Assembly: GCA_037440345.1 (NCBI GenBank) | Contig: JBBIUJ010000275.1 | Coordinates: forward strand, 1 to 5,813 | Length of the DNA stretch: 5,813 bases | Direction of reading: 5' to 3' | Origin: CAINVV01 sp037440345 | GTDB taxonomy: Bacteria > Bacteroidota > Bacteroidia > Bacteroidales > Prolixibacteraceae | Shown: positions 1 to 5,591 of the stretch, in pieces | Layout: each line of letters begins with the position of its first letter | Numbering within the stretch: the stretch's first letter is position 1 | The notes under the pieces: model-generated | Told to the model about the DNA's origin: nothing | The model's database searches: none | Seen by the model: only the letters and a program-made list of their open reading frames with translations | Position numbers and translations under genes: made by a program

Positions 1-698
1 CGTCCCGAGGGACCGGTAACACCCCAGGCGATCGCATCGTCAAGGGACAGATAGCCAATGTCTTTGGTCCGTTCCTGGAAGATGACATTGCCGGTAAGCA
101 GTTCATCGTATTCGGGCAGCTTCTTTTTGAATATTTTGATGAAATCTTTGACCCTTTTCTGGAAATTCGGGTGAATGTCGAACATGACCCCGCCGGGGAG
201 GTTGTAATTGAGGGTCATCCTGGCGCCGCAGGTCTCTTCGAAAATATCGAGAATCTGTTCGCGGTCGCGAAGGCCATAGAAGAAGGTGGTCAACGCACCC
301 AAATCCATTCCCATTACGCACCACCAAAGTTGGTGGGATGCCAGACGGCTCAGCTCATCCATGATGGTACGGATGTATTTGACACGTTCGGGAACTTCGA
401 CCTGAAGGGCATTTTCTACACACAAAGCAACCGCTTCGTTGTTCATGTTGGCAGAAAGGTAATCCATCCGGTCGGTCAGGTGAATGATCTGCGGATAGGA
501 GATTGCCTCGCACATTTTCTCAATCCCGCTGTGGATGTATCCAACATGTGGCTGAATATGATGTACTATTTCGCCTTCCAAACGGACAAGCAACCGAAGT
601 ACCCCGTGTGTAGAAGGGTGCTGCGGTCCCATATTGACCAGATACTGGTCTGTGTGGATTTTATCCGAACTAATGATAATCTCTTTGATTTCAGACAT
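1..698 (-). CDS. nuoD: NADH-quinone oxidoreductase subunit D (complex I 49 kDa subunit), 3' end cut by window edge
   Basis: This is the quinone-site subunit of the peripheral arm of respiratory complex I, which passes electrons from NADH or another donor to quinone at the cytoplasmic membrane. The visible 232 residues start at an ATG 4 bp after the nuoC stop codon. They carry the family hallmark NMGPQHPSTHGVLRL (residues 22-36), with His27 and His31, and RMDYLSANMNNE around Tyr80. In characterised homologues the His corresponding to His31 and the Tyr corresponding to Tyr80 line the quinone pocket. PHVGYIHSGIEK (50-61) and LPGGVMFDIHP (167-177) are also typical. The family is about 400 residues, so roughly 40% lies beyond the left edge. 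NuoC and NuoD are separate proteins here, not a NuoCD fusion as in E. coli. The identification is very secure; only the missing C-terminus is unknown. Confidence 0.97.
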   Translation of the reverse strand, partial: MSEIKEIIISSDKIHTDQYLVNMGPQHPSTHGVLRLLVRLEGEIVHHIQPHVGYIHSGIEKMCEAISYPQIIHLTDRMDYLSANMNNEAVALCVENALQVEVPERVKYIRTIMDELSRLASHQLWWCVMGMDLGALTTFFYGLRDREQILDIFEETCGARMTLNYNLPGGVMFDIHPNFQKRVKDFIKIFKKKLPEYDELLTGNVIFQERTKDIGYLSLDDAIAWGVTGPSG

Positions 699-702
699 AA
701 GG

Positions 703-1158
703 CTATCGTTCTACTATTCTTACTTCGTCTTTGTAATCTTTTCTCAGCGGAAATCCCCAGCTGTCATCCAGGAAGAGCCTGCGCAAATCTTTGTGGTTGT
801 TGAATTTTACACCCAAAAGGTCATAAACCTCCCTTTCGTGGTATTTGGCTGTCTGCCAGACATCACTTACCGTGTCGACTTTGGGGTCGGTTCGGTCTGC
901 AGTGTTTACCTTCAATACCACAACATGTCTGTGTTTGACCGACTCGATGTGGTAGACGATCTGCATTGTTTCAGGATAATCTACTCCGGTAAGACAAATC
1001 AGGTAATCAAACGATAGTTCCGGTACATTTTTGAGCCGTACGGAAGTTTCGTGCAGATCGTCCCCCTGAACAAGGATTTCGACATACTGTTTGCCAAGCT
1101 TCACCTCGGCCTTTGAAAACTCACCGGTCAGGTAAGCTTGTAGTTCTTCGTTTGTCAT
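703..1158 (-). CDS. nuoC: NADH-quinone oxidoreductase subunit C (complex I 30 kDa subunit)
   Basis: A structural subunit of the complex I peripheral arm that packs against NuoD and NuoB and has no cofactor of its own. The 151-residue product contains the 30 kDa signature at residues 108-130 (EREVYDLLGVKFNNHKDLRR), followed by a typical C-terminal WGFPLRKDY segment. The length suits a compact, unfused bacterial NuoC. It lies third in the order A-B-C-D, 64 bp after nuoB and 4 bp before nuoD, so translation of C and D is probably coupled. The ATG at 1158 is the only reasonable start. It follows directly on a small inverted repeat (1160-1179) that occupies the place where a ribosome binding site would be expected. 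The longest plus-strand reading frames across this stretch are antisense shadows. Confidence 0.95.
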   Translation of the reverse strand: MTNEELQAYLTGEFSKAEVKLGKQYVEILVQGDDLHETSVRLKNVPELSFDYLICLTGVDYPETMQIVYHIESVKHRHVVVLKVNTADRTDPKVDTVSDVWQTAKYHEREVYDLLGVKFNNHKDLRRLFLDDSWGFPLRKDYKDEVRIVER

Positions 1159-1159
1159 T

Positions 1160-1179
1160 TCACTTAAATTGTTAAGTGA
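1160..1179 (-). promoter_or_regulatory. 8-bp inverted repeat abutting the nuoC start codon
   Basis: On the minus strand TCACTTAA and TTAAGTGA form a perfect 8-bp stem around a 4-nt loop, ending one base before the nuoC ATG. It lies in the 64-bp nuoB-nuoC gap, the largest gap within this nuo cluster. In the transcript the hairpin would cover the ribosome-binding region of nuoC. It is A/T-rich, so thermodynamically modest, and no T-run follows, so it is not an obvious terminator. It shares TCACTTAA with the right end of the repeat array near the response regulator (3327-3334). Its role is unknown. Confidence 0.45.
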
Positions 1180-1222
1180 TTTATAGTATGATTGATTGAT
1201 TTCCCCATCTTCCCGGTTAGCT

Positions 1223-1795
1223 TCAAGGTTGAGGGGTGTTTTTTTTCTGTTTTCTGGAGAAGTAGCGCTCCCGCCTGATTTTTTTCTGCAGTTGCATCAT
1301 GCCAAACAGAAGGGCCTCGGGCCTTGGAGGACATCCGGGTACGTAAACATCAACCGGGATAACGTGATCGGCTCCCCTGACGACAGAGTATGAGTTGTAG
1401 TAGAAGGGACCGCCTGAGATGGCGCAACTGCCCATGGCAATCACATATTTTGGATCCGCAATCTGGTCATACAGCCGTTTCAGAACAGGGGCCATTTTGT
1501 AATTGATTGTTCCGGAGATGATGATCATGTCTGCCTGGCGGGGAGTTGCACGGGCAACTTCGAAACCAAACCTGGCCATATCGTGCCTCGAGGCGCCAAC
1601 AGCCATGAACTCGATGGCGCAACAGCGGGTACCAAAAGTTAAAGGCCAGAGTGAATTGCAACGCGACCAGTTAATAAGATCATCTAATTTGGCGAGGATG
1701 ATGCTTCCTCCTTCATATTCCTGAAGAACAGGATAATCGTTCTTTTCGAACTCTTTTTTGCTTTTTACTCCCATTTCAATGCATGTTTTTTCCAT
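1223..1795 (-). CDS. nuoB: NADH-quinone oxidoreductase subunit B (complex I PSST subunit, cluster N2)
   Basis: This subunit binds the terminal [4Fe-4S] cluster N2 that reduces quinone at the interface with NuoD. In the 190-residue product the N2 ligands are visible: the tandem pair Cys58-Cys59 in TRCCAIEF, Cys124 in MGSCAISGG, and Cys155 in the classic YVPGCPPRPEAL. GASRHDMARFGFE (67-79) and the ADMIIISGTI stretch (88-97) are also family typical. The reading frame opens at 1795, overlapping nuoA by 31 bp. An in-frame ATG at 1774 (residue 8, MGVKSKKEF) would cut the overlap to 10 bp and is equally credible; neither has a strong ribosome binding site. The basic C-terminal tail (KKIRRERYFSRKQKK) is lineage variable. 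Function is secure; the start is uncertain by seven codons. Confidence 0.97.
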   Translation of the reverse strand: MEKTCIEMGVKSKKEFEKNDYPVLQEYEGGSIILAKLDDLINWSRCNSLWPLTFGTRCCAIEFMAVGASRHDMARFGFEVARATPRQADMIIISGTINYKMAPVLKRLYDQIADPKYVIAMGSCAISGGPFYYNSYSVVRGADHVIPVDVYVPGCPPRPEALLFGMMQLQKKIRRERYFSRKQKKNTPQP

Positions 1796-2115
1796 CCATA
1801 AAACAATCCCAAACCTAATATGGCAAAGAAGATCAGTATTTCAACAAAACCGGTCATGCCAACCTCCCTCATCACGGTAGCCCACGGAAATACAAACACA
1901 GTTTCCACATCAAAGATGAGGAAGAGAATGGCAAAGAGATAATACCCGACCGTGTACTGGTTCCAGGTTTCCCCAATGGTCTCCATTCCGCACTCGTAAG
2001 GCTCAAATTTTGCTGTATTGTAGGATGTTGGAGGAACATAACTGGAGAATACCAGCGCCAAACCTACCAGTGAAATAGCCGTAATAAAGAAAAGTAATAA
2101 AGCGCTACTTTCCAT
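1765..2115 (-). CDS. nuoA: NADH-quinone oxidoreductase subunit A (complex I ND3-like membrane subunit)
   Basis: A small membrane subunit at the junction between the quinone-binding arm and the proton-pumping arm of complex I. The 116-residue product has three predicted transmembrane helices (about 5-25, 55-77 and 87-108). The conserved loop KFEPYECGMETIG (36-48) contains Cys42, equivalent to the ND3 loop cysteine known in mitochondria. Helix 2 carries LIFDVETVFVFPWA (66-79) with the conserved acidic residues Asp69 and Glu71. It is the first gene of the nuo cluster, as is usual. The ATG at 2115 puts the first helix immediately at the N-terminus, as in homologues. Its 3' end overlaps nuoB. Transcription probably starts in the 216-bp region upstream, where one TATTTTTG element is found. 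Confidence 0.97.
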   Translation of the reverse strand: MESSALLLFFITAISLVGLALVFSSYVPPTSYNTAKFEPYECGMETIGETWNQYTVGYYLFAILFLIFDVETVFVFPWATVMREVGMTGFVEILIFFAILGLGLFYGWKKHALKWE

Positions 2116-2331
2116 ATCAGATTGTTTTAGAAATTAATAAGAATTGTTCTAAATAACAGAGTATAAGGAACTTCAATAATCAGCGACAAAAATAGAAATT
2201 TATCATTAACCCACTCCTGTACACCCTAATTTATTTAAAAAGTTATTAAAATATCTTAATTATTAGATATAATAAATTGAGTTAAAACGATTTATAACTC
2301 TTGTCTAAATAAGGGGGCGGTTACAAAATTT
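2116..2331. other. Intergenic region between the stress-protein gene and nuoA
   Basis: This is a 216-bp, strongly A/T-rich leader. It contains a candidate -7 element for nuo (2187-2194, minus). There are also two small inverted repeats of unclear meaning: ATATCT/AGATAT at 2251-2270 and GAGTTA/TAACTC at 2279-2300. Neither is G/C-rich nor followed by a clear T-run on the minus strand, so no convincing terminator for the upstream stress-protein gene can be named. No open reading frame or RNA gene is recognisable. Confidence 0.6.
2187..2194 (-). promoter_or_regulatory. Candidate -7 promoter element for the nuo operon
   Basis: Read on the minus strand this is TATTTTTG, an exact match to the Bacteroidota -7 consensus TAnnTTTG, about 70 bp upstream of the nuoA ATG. 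I could not find a clear TTTG -33 element at the expected 19-21 bp distance, so support rests on the -7 match and the position alone. An identical octamer is found upstream of the stress-protein gene. Confidence 0.45.
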
Positions 2332-3144
2332 TCAACCGCAAAATGTGTAAAGATCGCGTTGTGAATTGATACACATTACAGATAGTTCTTCAGAGTGATC
2401 GATCACGAAAGCATCATTGGTACCAAGAATACGATCGATCAGTGACGATTGGTAGGAAAAGGAGATAATCAATAGTCCGTTTTGAAAACTTAATGTATGT
2501 TCCAACGCCTTTTTTTGGATCTTCCAGGAAGAGCTGTGGCATTCGATAATTTCGTATTGGAAGCTGAAGTTTTTAAAGAGGCGTTCGATCGAAAACAGAT
2601 TGCGCATGACGCTCCTCTTGTCCTCGTCGAAAGTTTCCAATGCCTGGAGCAGGGATACCTTGGCGCCATTATGCCGTGCGAAGTAACTGCTCCAGAGCGC
2701 CAAATCCTTGCTCTTCTTCCCGTACCCTACCGGGACCGCGATCTTTTGATAGGTTTCGGAGGGATGTAGCTTGGCTGAAACAAATAAGAAAGGGAAGCCG
2801 GAATGGGGAAGTTTCGGCAGGAGATCTTTACTTCTTGTTTTGGGCGCTACCAAAAGCAATGCGTCAAATTCTTCGGCAAGTTCAGTCAGAATGGTGTCCA
2901 GTGGTTGAACCGTCACAAAGGTGTGAATACGGGCCGGACCAAAGGTTTGCTTAAAGGGGACTGTCATTCCTTTCAACCGTGATTCGGCTTCATCAACTTT
3001 TAGACCCTCCGCGGATGCTTGATAAATGAGACAAATTTCCTTATCAAGAATCAATGCTACCTGCACCCCATGCAGAATAGCCACCTCCGTTTCGGGTGAG
3101 AAATCGATCCAGATAAAGATTTTTTGTTCGCCGTTGGAAAGCAT
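2332..3144 (-). CDS. Tandem-domain universal stress protein (UspA-like)
   Basis: A 270-residue protein made of two UspA-type alpha/beta domains, residues about 8-123 and 133-260, matching the tandem form frequent in Bacteroidota. Domain 1 begins with the usual first strand plus acidic turn (KIFIWIDFSPETE) and has a mid-domain FDALLLVAPK strand. Domain 2 restarts with YQKIAVPVGYGKKS. The C-terminus ends in RDLYTFCG, a tail I associate with Bacteroidota Usp proteins. The ATP-binding G-2x-G-9x-G(S/T) pattern is not visible in either domain; the nearest equivalent is ILGTNDAFVI (239-248), so nucleotide binding is doubtful. It is presumably cytoplasmic, with no signal peptide or membrane helix. 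It is transcribed toward nuoA, 216 bp away. Its ATG lies only 4 bp from a tandem repeat array that replaces a normal leader. Specific function unknown. Confidence 0.8.
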   Translation of the reverse strand: MLSNGEQKIFIWIDFSPETEVAILHGVQVALILDKEICLIYQASAEGLKVDEAESRLKGMTVPFKQTFGPARIHTFVTVQPLDTILTELAEEFDALLLVAPKTRSKDLLPKLPHSGFPFLFVSAKLHPSETYQKIAVPVGYGKKSKDLALWSSYFARHNGAKVSLLQALETFDEDKRSVMRNLFSIERLFKNFSFQYEIIECHSSSWKIQKKALEHTLSFQNGLLIISFSYQSSLIDRILGTNDAFVIDHSEELSVMCINSQRDLYTFCG

Positions 3145-3148
3145 AAGA

Positions 3149-3198
3149 AGTGACTAAAGTGACTAAAGTGAACTAAAGTGACTAAAGTGAACTAAAGT
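3149..3198. repeat. Left arm of inverted repeat-array pair: five 9/10-bp units (GTGACTAAA)
   Basis: On the plus strand five direct units follow one another: GTGACTAAA at 3150-3158 and 3159-3167, GTGAACTAAA at 3168-3177, GTGACTAAA at 3178-3186 and GTGAACTAAA at 3187-3196. The array stops 4 bp before the stress-protein ATG, so in that mRNA it would form the last 50 nt of the 5' leader. The only variation between units is one inserted A. It is the reverse complement counterpart of the array at 3283-3331. Confidence 0.95.
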
Positions 3199-3282
3199 TT
3201 ATGGGGGTTGGTGCGACTTCAAAAATAGCTGTTTTGTGCATACACATTTGAATATTAAATTGTATGTTGTTTCACCGTAAGT
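3199..3282. other. 84-bp spacer between the inverted repeat arrays
   Basis: This is a unique A/T-rich sequence without repeat units. It holds the candidate -7 element TATTTTTG for the stress-protein gene. No open reading frame, no recognisable RNA gene and no obvious terminator is present. Confidence 0.6.
3220..3227 (-). promoter_or_regulatory. Candidate -7 promoter element for the stress-protein gene
   Basis: Minus-strand TATTTTTG matches TAnnTTTG exactly and is identical to the nuo candidate. Transcription would start near 3213, so the whole left repeat array (3149-3198) would lie in the 5' leader. No -33 TTTG was found at the usual distance, so confidence is limited. Confidence 0.4.
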
Positions 3283-3331
3283 ACTCTAGTCACTTTAGTT
3301 CACTTTAGTCACTCTAGTCACTTTAGTCACT
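3283..3331. repeat. Right arm of inverted repeat-array pair: five 9/10-bp units (TTTAGTCAC)
   Basis: Five units, the reverse complement of the left-arm unit: TCTAGTCAC at 3285-3293, TTTAGTTCAC at 3294-3303, TTTAGTCAC at 3304-3312, TCTAGTCAC at 3313-3321 and TTTAGTCAC at 3322-3330. Two units carry a T-to-C change not seen in the left arm. The array ends 4 bp from the response-regulator stop codon (3336-3338). Left and right arms together could base-pair over about 50 bp with an 84-nt loop. Confidence 0.95.
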
Positions 3332-3335
3332 TAAT

Positions 3336-4010
3336 TTACTCATTAAACCTGAACCCAATCCCACGCACAGTCTCCAAGAAATCACCCTCCAGGTATTCGG
3401 AGAGTTTCTTGCGTATATTTTTAACATGTACGTCGATGTAGTTGGAGTTGTAATTCTCTTCAAAGATATCCCCCCAGATGTGTTCGGAAATTTGTAAACG
3501 GGTAGTTACTTTGTTTTTGTTTAATACCAGGAAACTGAATATATCATACTCTTTCTTGGTCAGCAAGATCTCATTTTTGTTGTAAAAGGCTTTGCGTTTA
3601 TCAAGATCAACTTCAAGGCTGTTGATGTGGATAATGTTTCCCTTCAGGCCATGTTTCCTTCTGGTGACGGCCAATATCCTGGATTTCAGCTCAATCATCG
3701 AGAATGGTTTCGACAGGTAATCATCAGCACCCAGGTCCAGCCCTTTTATCTTGTCTTCGATGGCGGTGCGGGCCGACAGAATGATCACAGAGGCGGTGCT
3801 CTTGTTTTTGATTGATTCTCTCAGGAGATCCAGCCCTTCATAATCAGGTAGCCCCAGATCCAGCAAGATCATATCATATTCATTGGAGAATATTTTGTCG
3901 GAGGCGATCCTTCCGGTATGCGCTTCATCACAAACAAAACCCTCTTTTTGGAGGAACCGGCGAATCTCACCCGAAAGCATGCGTTCATCTTCAACGATTA
4001 ACAGGTTCAT
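3336..4010 (-). CDS. OmpR/PhoB-family response regulator (receiver plus winged helix)
   Basis: A DNA-binding response regulator of 224 residues, the usual length for this family. The receiver domain (1-118) has the acidic pocket Glu7-Asp8 in LLIVEDE, the phospho-acceptor Asp51 in MILLDLGLPD, the switch Ser79 in VIILSAR and the invariant Lys101 in DDYLSKPFS. The winged-helix domain (about 125-222) shows LLTKKEYDIFSFLVLN, the IDVHVKNIRKKL recognition-helix region and a terminal ETVRGIGFRF wing. It is divergent from the histidine kinase gene 188 bp away, its probable phosphodonor. OmpR-type regulators usually bind direct repeats with 11-bp spacing; one such site lies upstream of the secreted-protein gene at 5630. 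The gene is bracketed on both sides by inverted short-unit repeat arrays. The ATG at 4010 places the first receiver strand correctly. The specific signal cannot be deduced. Confidence 0.93.
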   Translation of the reverse strand: MNLLIVEDERMLSGEIRRFLQKEGFVCDEAHTGRIASDKIFSNEYDMILLDLGLPDYEGLDLLRESIKNKSTASVIILSARTAIEDKIKGLDLGADDYLSKPFSMIELKSRILAVTRRKHGLKGNIIHINSLEVDLDKRKAFYNKNEILLTKKEYDIFSFLVLNKNKVTTRLQISEHIWGDIFEENYNSNYIDVHVKNIRKKLSEYLEGDFLETVRGIGFRFNE

Positions 4011-4198
4011 AATTTTGTAACAATGTTTATTTGCATATTCGAACCGAAATTATCAATATCTTGGTCAATATAAAACTGATAGGCAATATAAATAATTGAC
4101 AATTGACAATTGACAATTGACAATGACAAAGAACATCTATTTTTCAATTGTCAATTTTCAATTGTCCATTGTCAATTTAATAAATTAATTGGTTGATT
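4011..4198. other. Divergent control region between response regulator and histidine kinase
   Basis: These 188 bp must hold the promoters of both genes. The half next to the regulator has three copies of CAATAT (4054, 4066 and 4084) with uneven 12- and 18-bp steps. The best -7-like octamers are one-mismatch forms: TAATTTCG on minus (4045-4052) and TATTTTTC on plus (4138-4145). Neither is convincing. The half next to the kinase is the AATTGAC inverted array. No TTCAT-type direct repeat like that at 5560 was found here. Confidence 0.5.
4094..4178. repeat. Inverted pair of heptamer arrays (AATTGAC / GTCAATT) forming a long imperfect hairpin
   Basis: The left arm has four perfect direct copies of AATTGAC at 4094-4121 followed by a shortened AATGAC. 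The right arm (4141-4178) has five degenerate copies of the reverse complement: TCAATTG, TCAATTT, TCAATTG, TCCATTG and TCAATTT. Aligned as a stem, the arms match over about 37 bp with a few mismatches and one gap, around a loop of roughly 10 nt. The element ends 20 bp before the kinase ATG, so a kinase transcript starting upstream of it would carry the hairpin in its leader. Confidence 0.93.
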
Positions 4199-5530
4199 AT
4201 GAGACTAGAATTAAAACTTGTTTTGATAGGGGCTATTTCGAAGATCATCATATTTTTAATCTTGTTTACGGTGGTACAACAGACGATCGATTCGATAGCC
4301 CTTGAGCATACTGACAGGGATTTGGTCAAAAAGAAGGATAAAGCAATGTCAATCATCAAGAAAATAGGTATTAGAACATATCTGGATGCTGAACAAGATA
4401 GTGTCTTTGCCAGTTACAATATTTTAAAAGACGAATACATCACCATTACTTTGGATCCGGAAGGAAAACCCGAGGAACTTACTTTTTCCCAGGAAGCCAG
4501 GGTTATCGAAAAGGAAGAATTTGATTTCAGGATACTGAATTATAATTTTGTCCTTAACCACCAGCAATACTCTCTCGAGATTGGAAAAAATATCCAACTG
4601 ATCTATAACCTGGACAAAACGATGAAAAGTATCTCGATTTCAATTATTTTGATTGTGTTGATGATTACCATCCTTTTTGACCTTGGAATTTACAAATACC
4701 TTCTTCGACCGCTGAATCAAAAGATCTTGCCAAAGCTCAAAACCGTTGTCAACCCCGAAACATTTAATTATACCGAACTGGAATCTTCCACTTCAGATTT
4801 TGTTTATCTCAACACCACCATCAACGAATTGATGCGCAAGGTAAATGATATCCTCAAGAACCAGAGGAAGTTCATCGGTGATGTTTCCCATGAGCTGTTT
4901 ACGCCCATCTCGGTGATGCAATCTAAGCTGGACAATCTTCTGGTGTCTGAGAAATTGCCGGCCAAGACGGTTCGTATGATACTTGATCAGCAGAATCAAC
5001 TCGTTCGTTTGCAGCATATTATCAAGGCCTTGTTACTTATATCCAGAATTGAGAACGATCAGTATGCCAAAAAGGATACAATCCTGCTGTTCGAGTTGGT
5101 AGATGAGATTATTTCCAACATCGAAGAGCGGGCGCACATAGCAAATATATCCATTGAGAACCGGATTTCTAAAGATATCAAGCTGACGGAGGTTAACAAG
5201 TATTTAATTTATATTCTATTGTTTAATCTGGTCAGCAACGCCATCAAATACAACAGGGAAGGGGGCACTGTCATCATTTCAAGCGAAAGCAACGAGTCCT
5301 GTTTTTATATAGTTGTAAAGGATACCGGGATCGGGATCCAAGCGGAGAATCTGGATTTGATTTTTTCCCGATTCAAACGCATGGATCCAGGAAAGGCTGA
5401 GGGACAAGGATTGGGATTATCTATTGTAAGCAGTATCGCCTCATTTCATGAAGCAAAGGTCGATGTAAAGTCAATCCCCGGTGAAGGTTCACGGTTCAGG
5501 GTATGTTTTCCGAAGAAAAACATTATTTAA
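4199..5530 (+). CDS. Transmembrane sensor histidine kinase
   Basis: A 443-residue inner-membrane kinase, likely phosphorylating the divergently encoded OmpR-type regulator. Order: helix 1 (about 7-29), an extracytoplasmic sensor segment of about 115 residues (30-144) that I do not recognise, helix 2 (145-168), a linker, the dimerisation domain with FIGDVSHELFTPIS (225-238, phospho-His231), then the ATPase domain. The ATPase domain shows the N box NLVSNAIKYN (343-352, Asn347), G1 box DTGIGI (375-380), F box FSRFKR (389-394) and G2 box GQGLGLSIV (402-410). All catalytic boxes are intact. The H box has Phe where Arg or Lys is commoner after HEL. I chose the ATG at 4199; an in-frame TTG at 4193 would add two residues only. 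There is no clear ribosome binding site, as usual in Bacteroidota. The sensed signal is unknown. Confidence 0.95.
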   Translation: MRLELKLVLIGAISKIIIFLILFTVVQQTIDSIALEHTDRDLVKKKDKAMSIIKKIGIRTYLDAEQDSVFASYNILKDEYITITLDPEGKPEELTFSQEARVIEKEEFDFRILNYNFVLNHQQYSLEIGKNIQLIYNLDKTMKSISISIILIVLMITILFDLGIYKYLLRPLNQKILPKLKTVVNPETFNYTELESSTSDFVYLNTTINELMRKVNDILKNQRKFIGDVSHELFTPISVMQSKLDNLLVSEKLPAKTVRMILDQQNQLVRLQHIIKALLLISRIENDQYAKKDTILLFELVDEIISNIEERAHIANISIENRISKDIKLTEVNKYLIYILLFNLVSNAIKYNREGGTVIISSESNESCFYIVVKDTGIGIQAENLDLIFSRFKRMDPGKAEGQGLGLSIVSSIASFHEAKVDVKSIPGEGSRFRVCFPKKNII

Positions 5531-5544
5531 AAATTTGTAAAAAA

Positions 5545-5563
5545 AAATCGATTTGGGCGATTT
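5545..5563 (-). terminator. Weak terminator-like hairpin after the histidine kinase gene
   Basis: AAATCG (5545-5550) and CGATTT (5558-5563) form a 6-bp stem with a 7-nt loop. Only on the minus strand is it followed by a T-run (the A-run at 5541-5547), so it fits an intrinsic terminator only for leftward transcription. No leftward gene is known to its right. On the plus strand, after the kinase stop codon, there is no T-tract. The call is tentative. Confidence 0.2.
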
Positions 5564-5581
5564 CTTCATGATTCCTTCATA
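5560..5581 (+). promoter_or_regulatory. 11-bp direct repeat, candidate response-regulator binding box
   Basis: ATTTCTTCATG (5560-5570) is followed without gap by ATTCCTTCATA (5571-5581); 9 of 11 positions agree and the CTTCAT cores are exactly one 11-bp step apart. OmpR/PhoB-family regulators bind as head-to-tail dimers on 11-bp direct repeats, often in place of the -35 region. The second half-site ends 10 bp before the -7 element at 5592, matching that activating geometry. Binding by the regulator encoded at 3336-4010 is inference. Confidence 0.5.
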
Positions 5582-5591
5582 ATAGGTATCG

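Noticed and set aside
171..803. Long plus-strand reading frame of 210 codons
   Set aside because: It is antisense to nuoD and the end of nuoC, whose minus-strand products carry unmistakable complex I motifs; its own translation resembles no family.
2251..2300. Terminator for the stress-protein gene
   Set aside because: The two inverted repeats (6-bp stems) are A/T-rich, have no G/C core and no following T-run on the minus strand.
2497..2954. Plus-strand reading frames opposite the stress-protein gene
   Set aside because: Shadows of the minus-strand coding frame, with no recognisable protein features and no promoter or leader.
3149..3331. CRISPR array
   Set aside because: Units of 9/10 bp follow each other directly without unique spacers, and the two arrays are in inverted orientation; no cas genes are present.
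3149..3331. Insertion sequence or MITE remnant with terminal inverted repeats
   Set aside because: The arms are tandem short units and no transposase is present. I saw no clear flanking target duplication; the 4-bp flanks (AAGA and TAAT) differ.
4138..4145. -7 element for the kinase gene (TATTTTTC)
   Set aside because: It lacks the final G of TAnnTTTG, falls around the loop of the hairpin and has no -33 partner; too weak to list as a feature.
4193..4198. TTG start for the histidine kinase
   Set aside because: It adds only two residues before an ATG at 4199 that gives a normal N-terminus; ATG is preferred.
4177..4359. Minus-strand 60-codon reading frame over the kinase start
   Set aside because: It is an antisense shadow of the kinase N-terminus and lies mostly over coding sequence.
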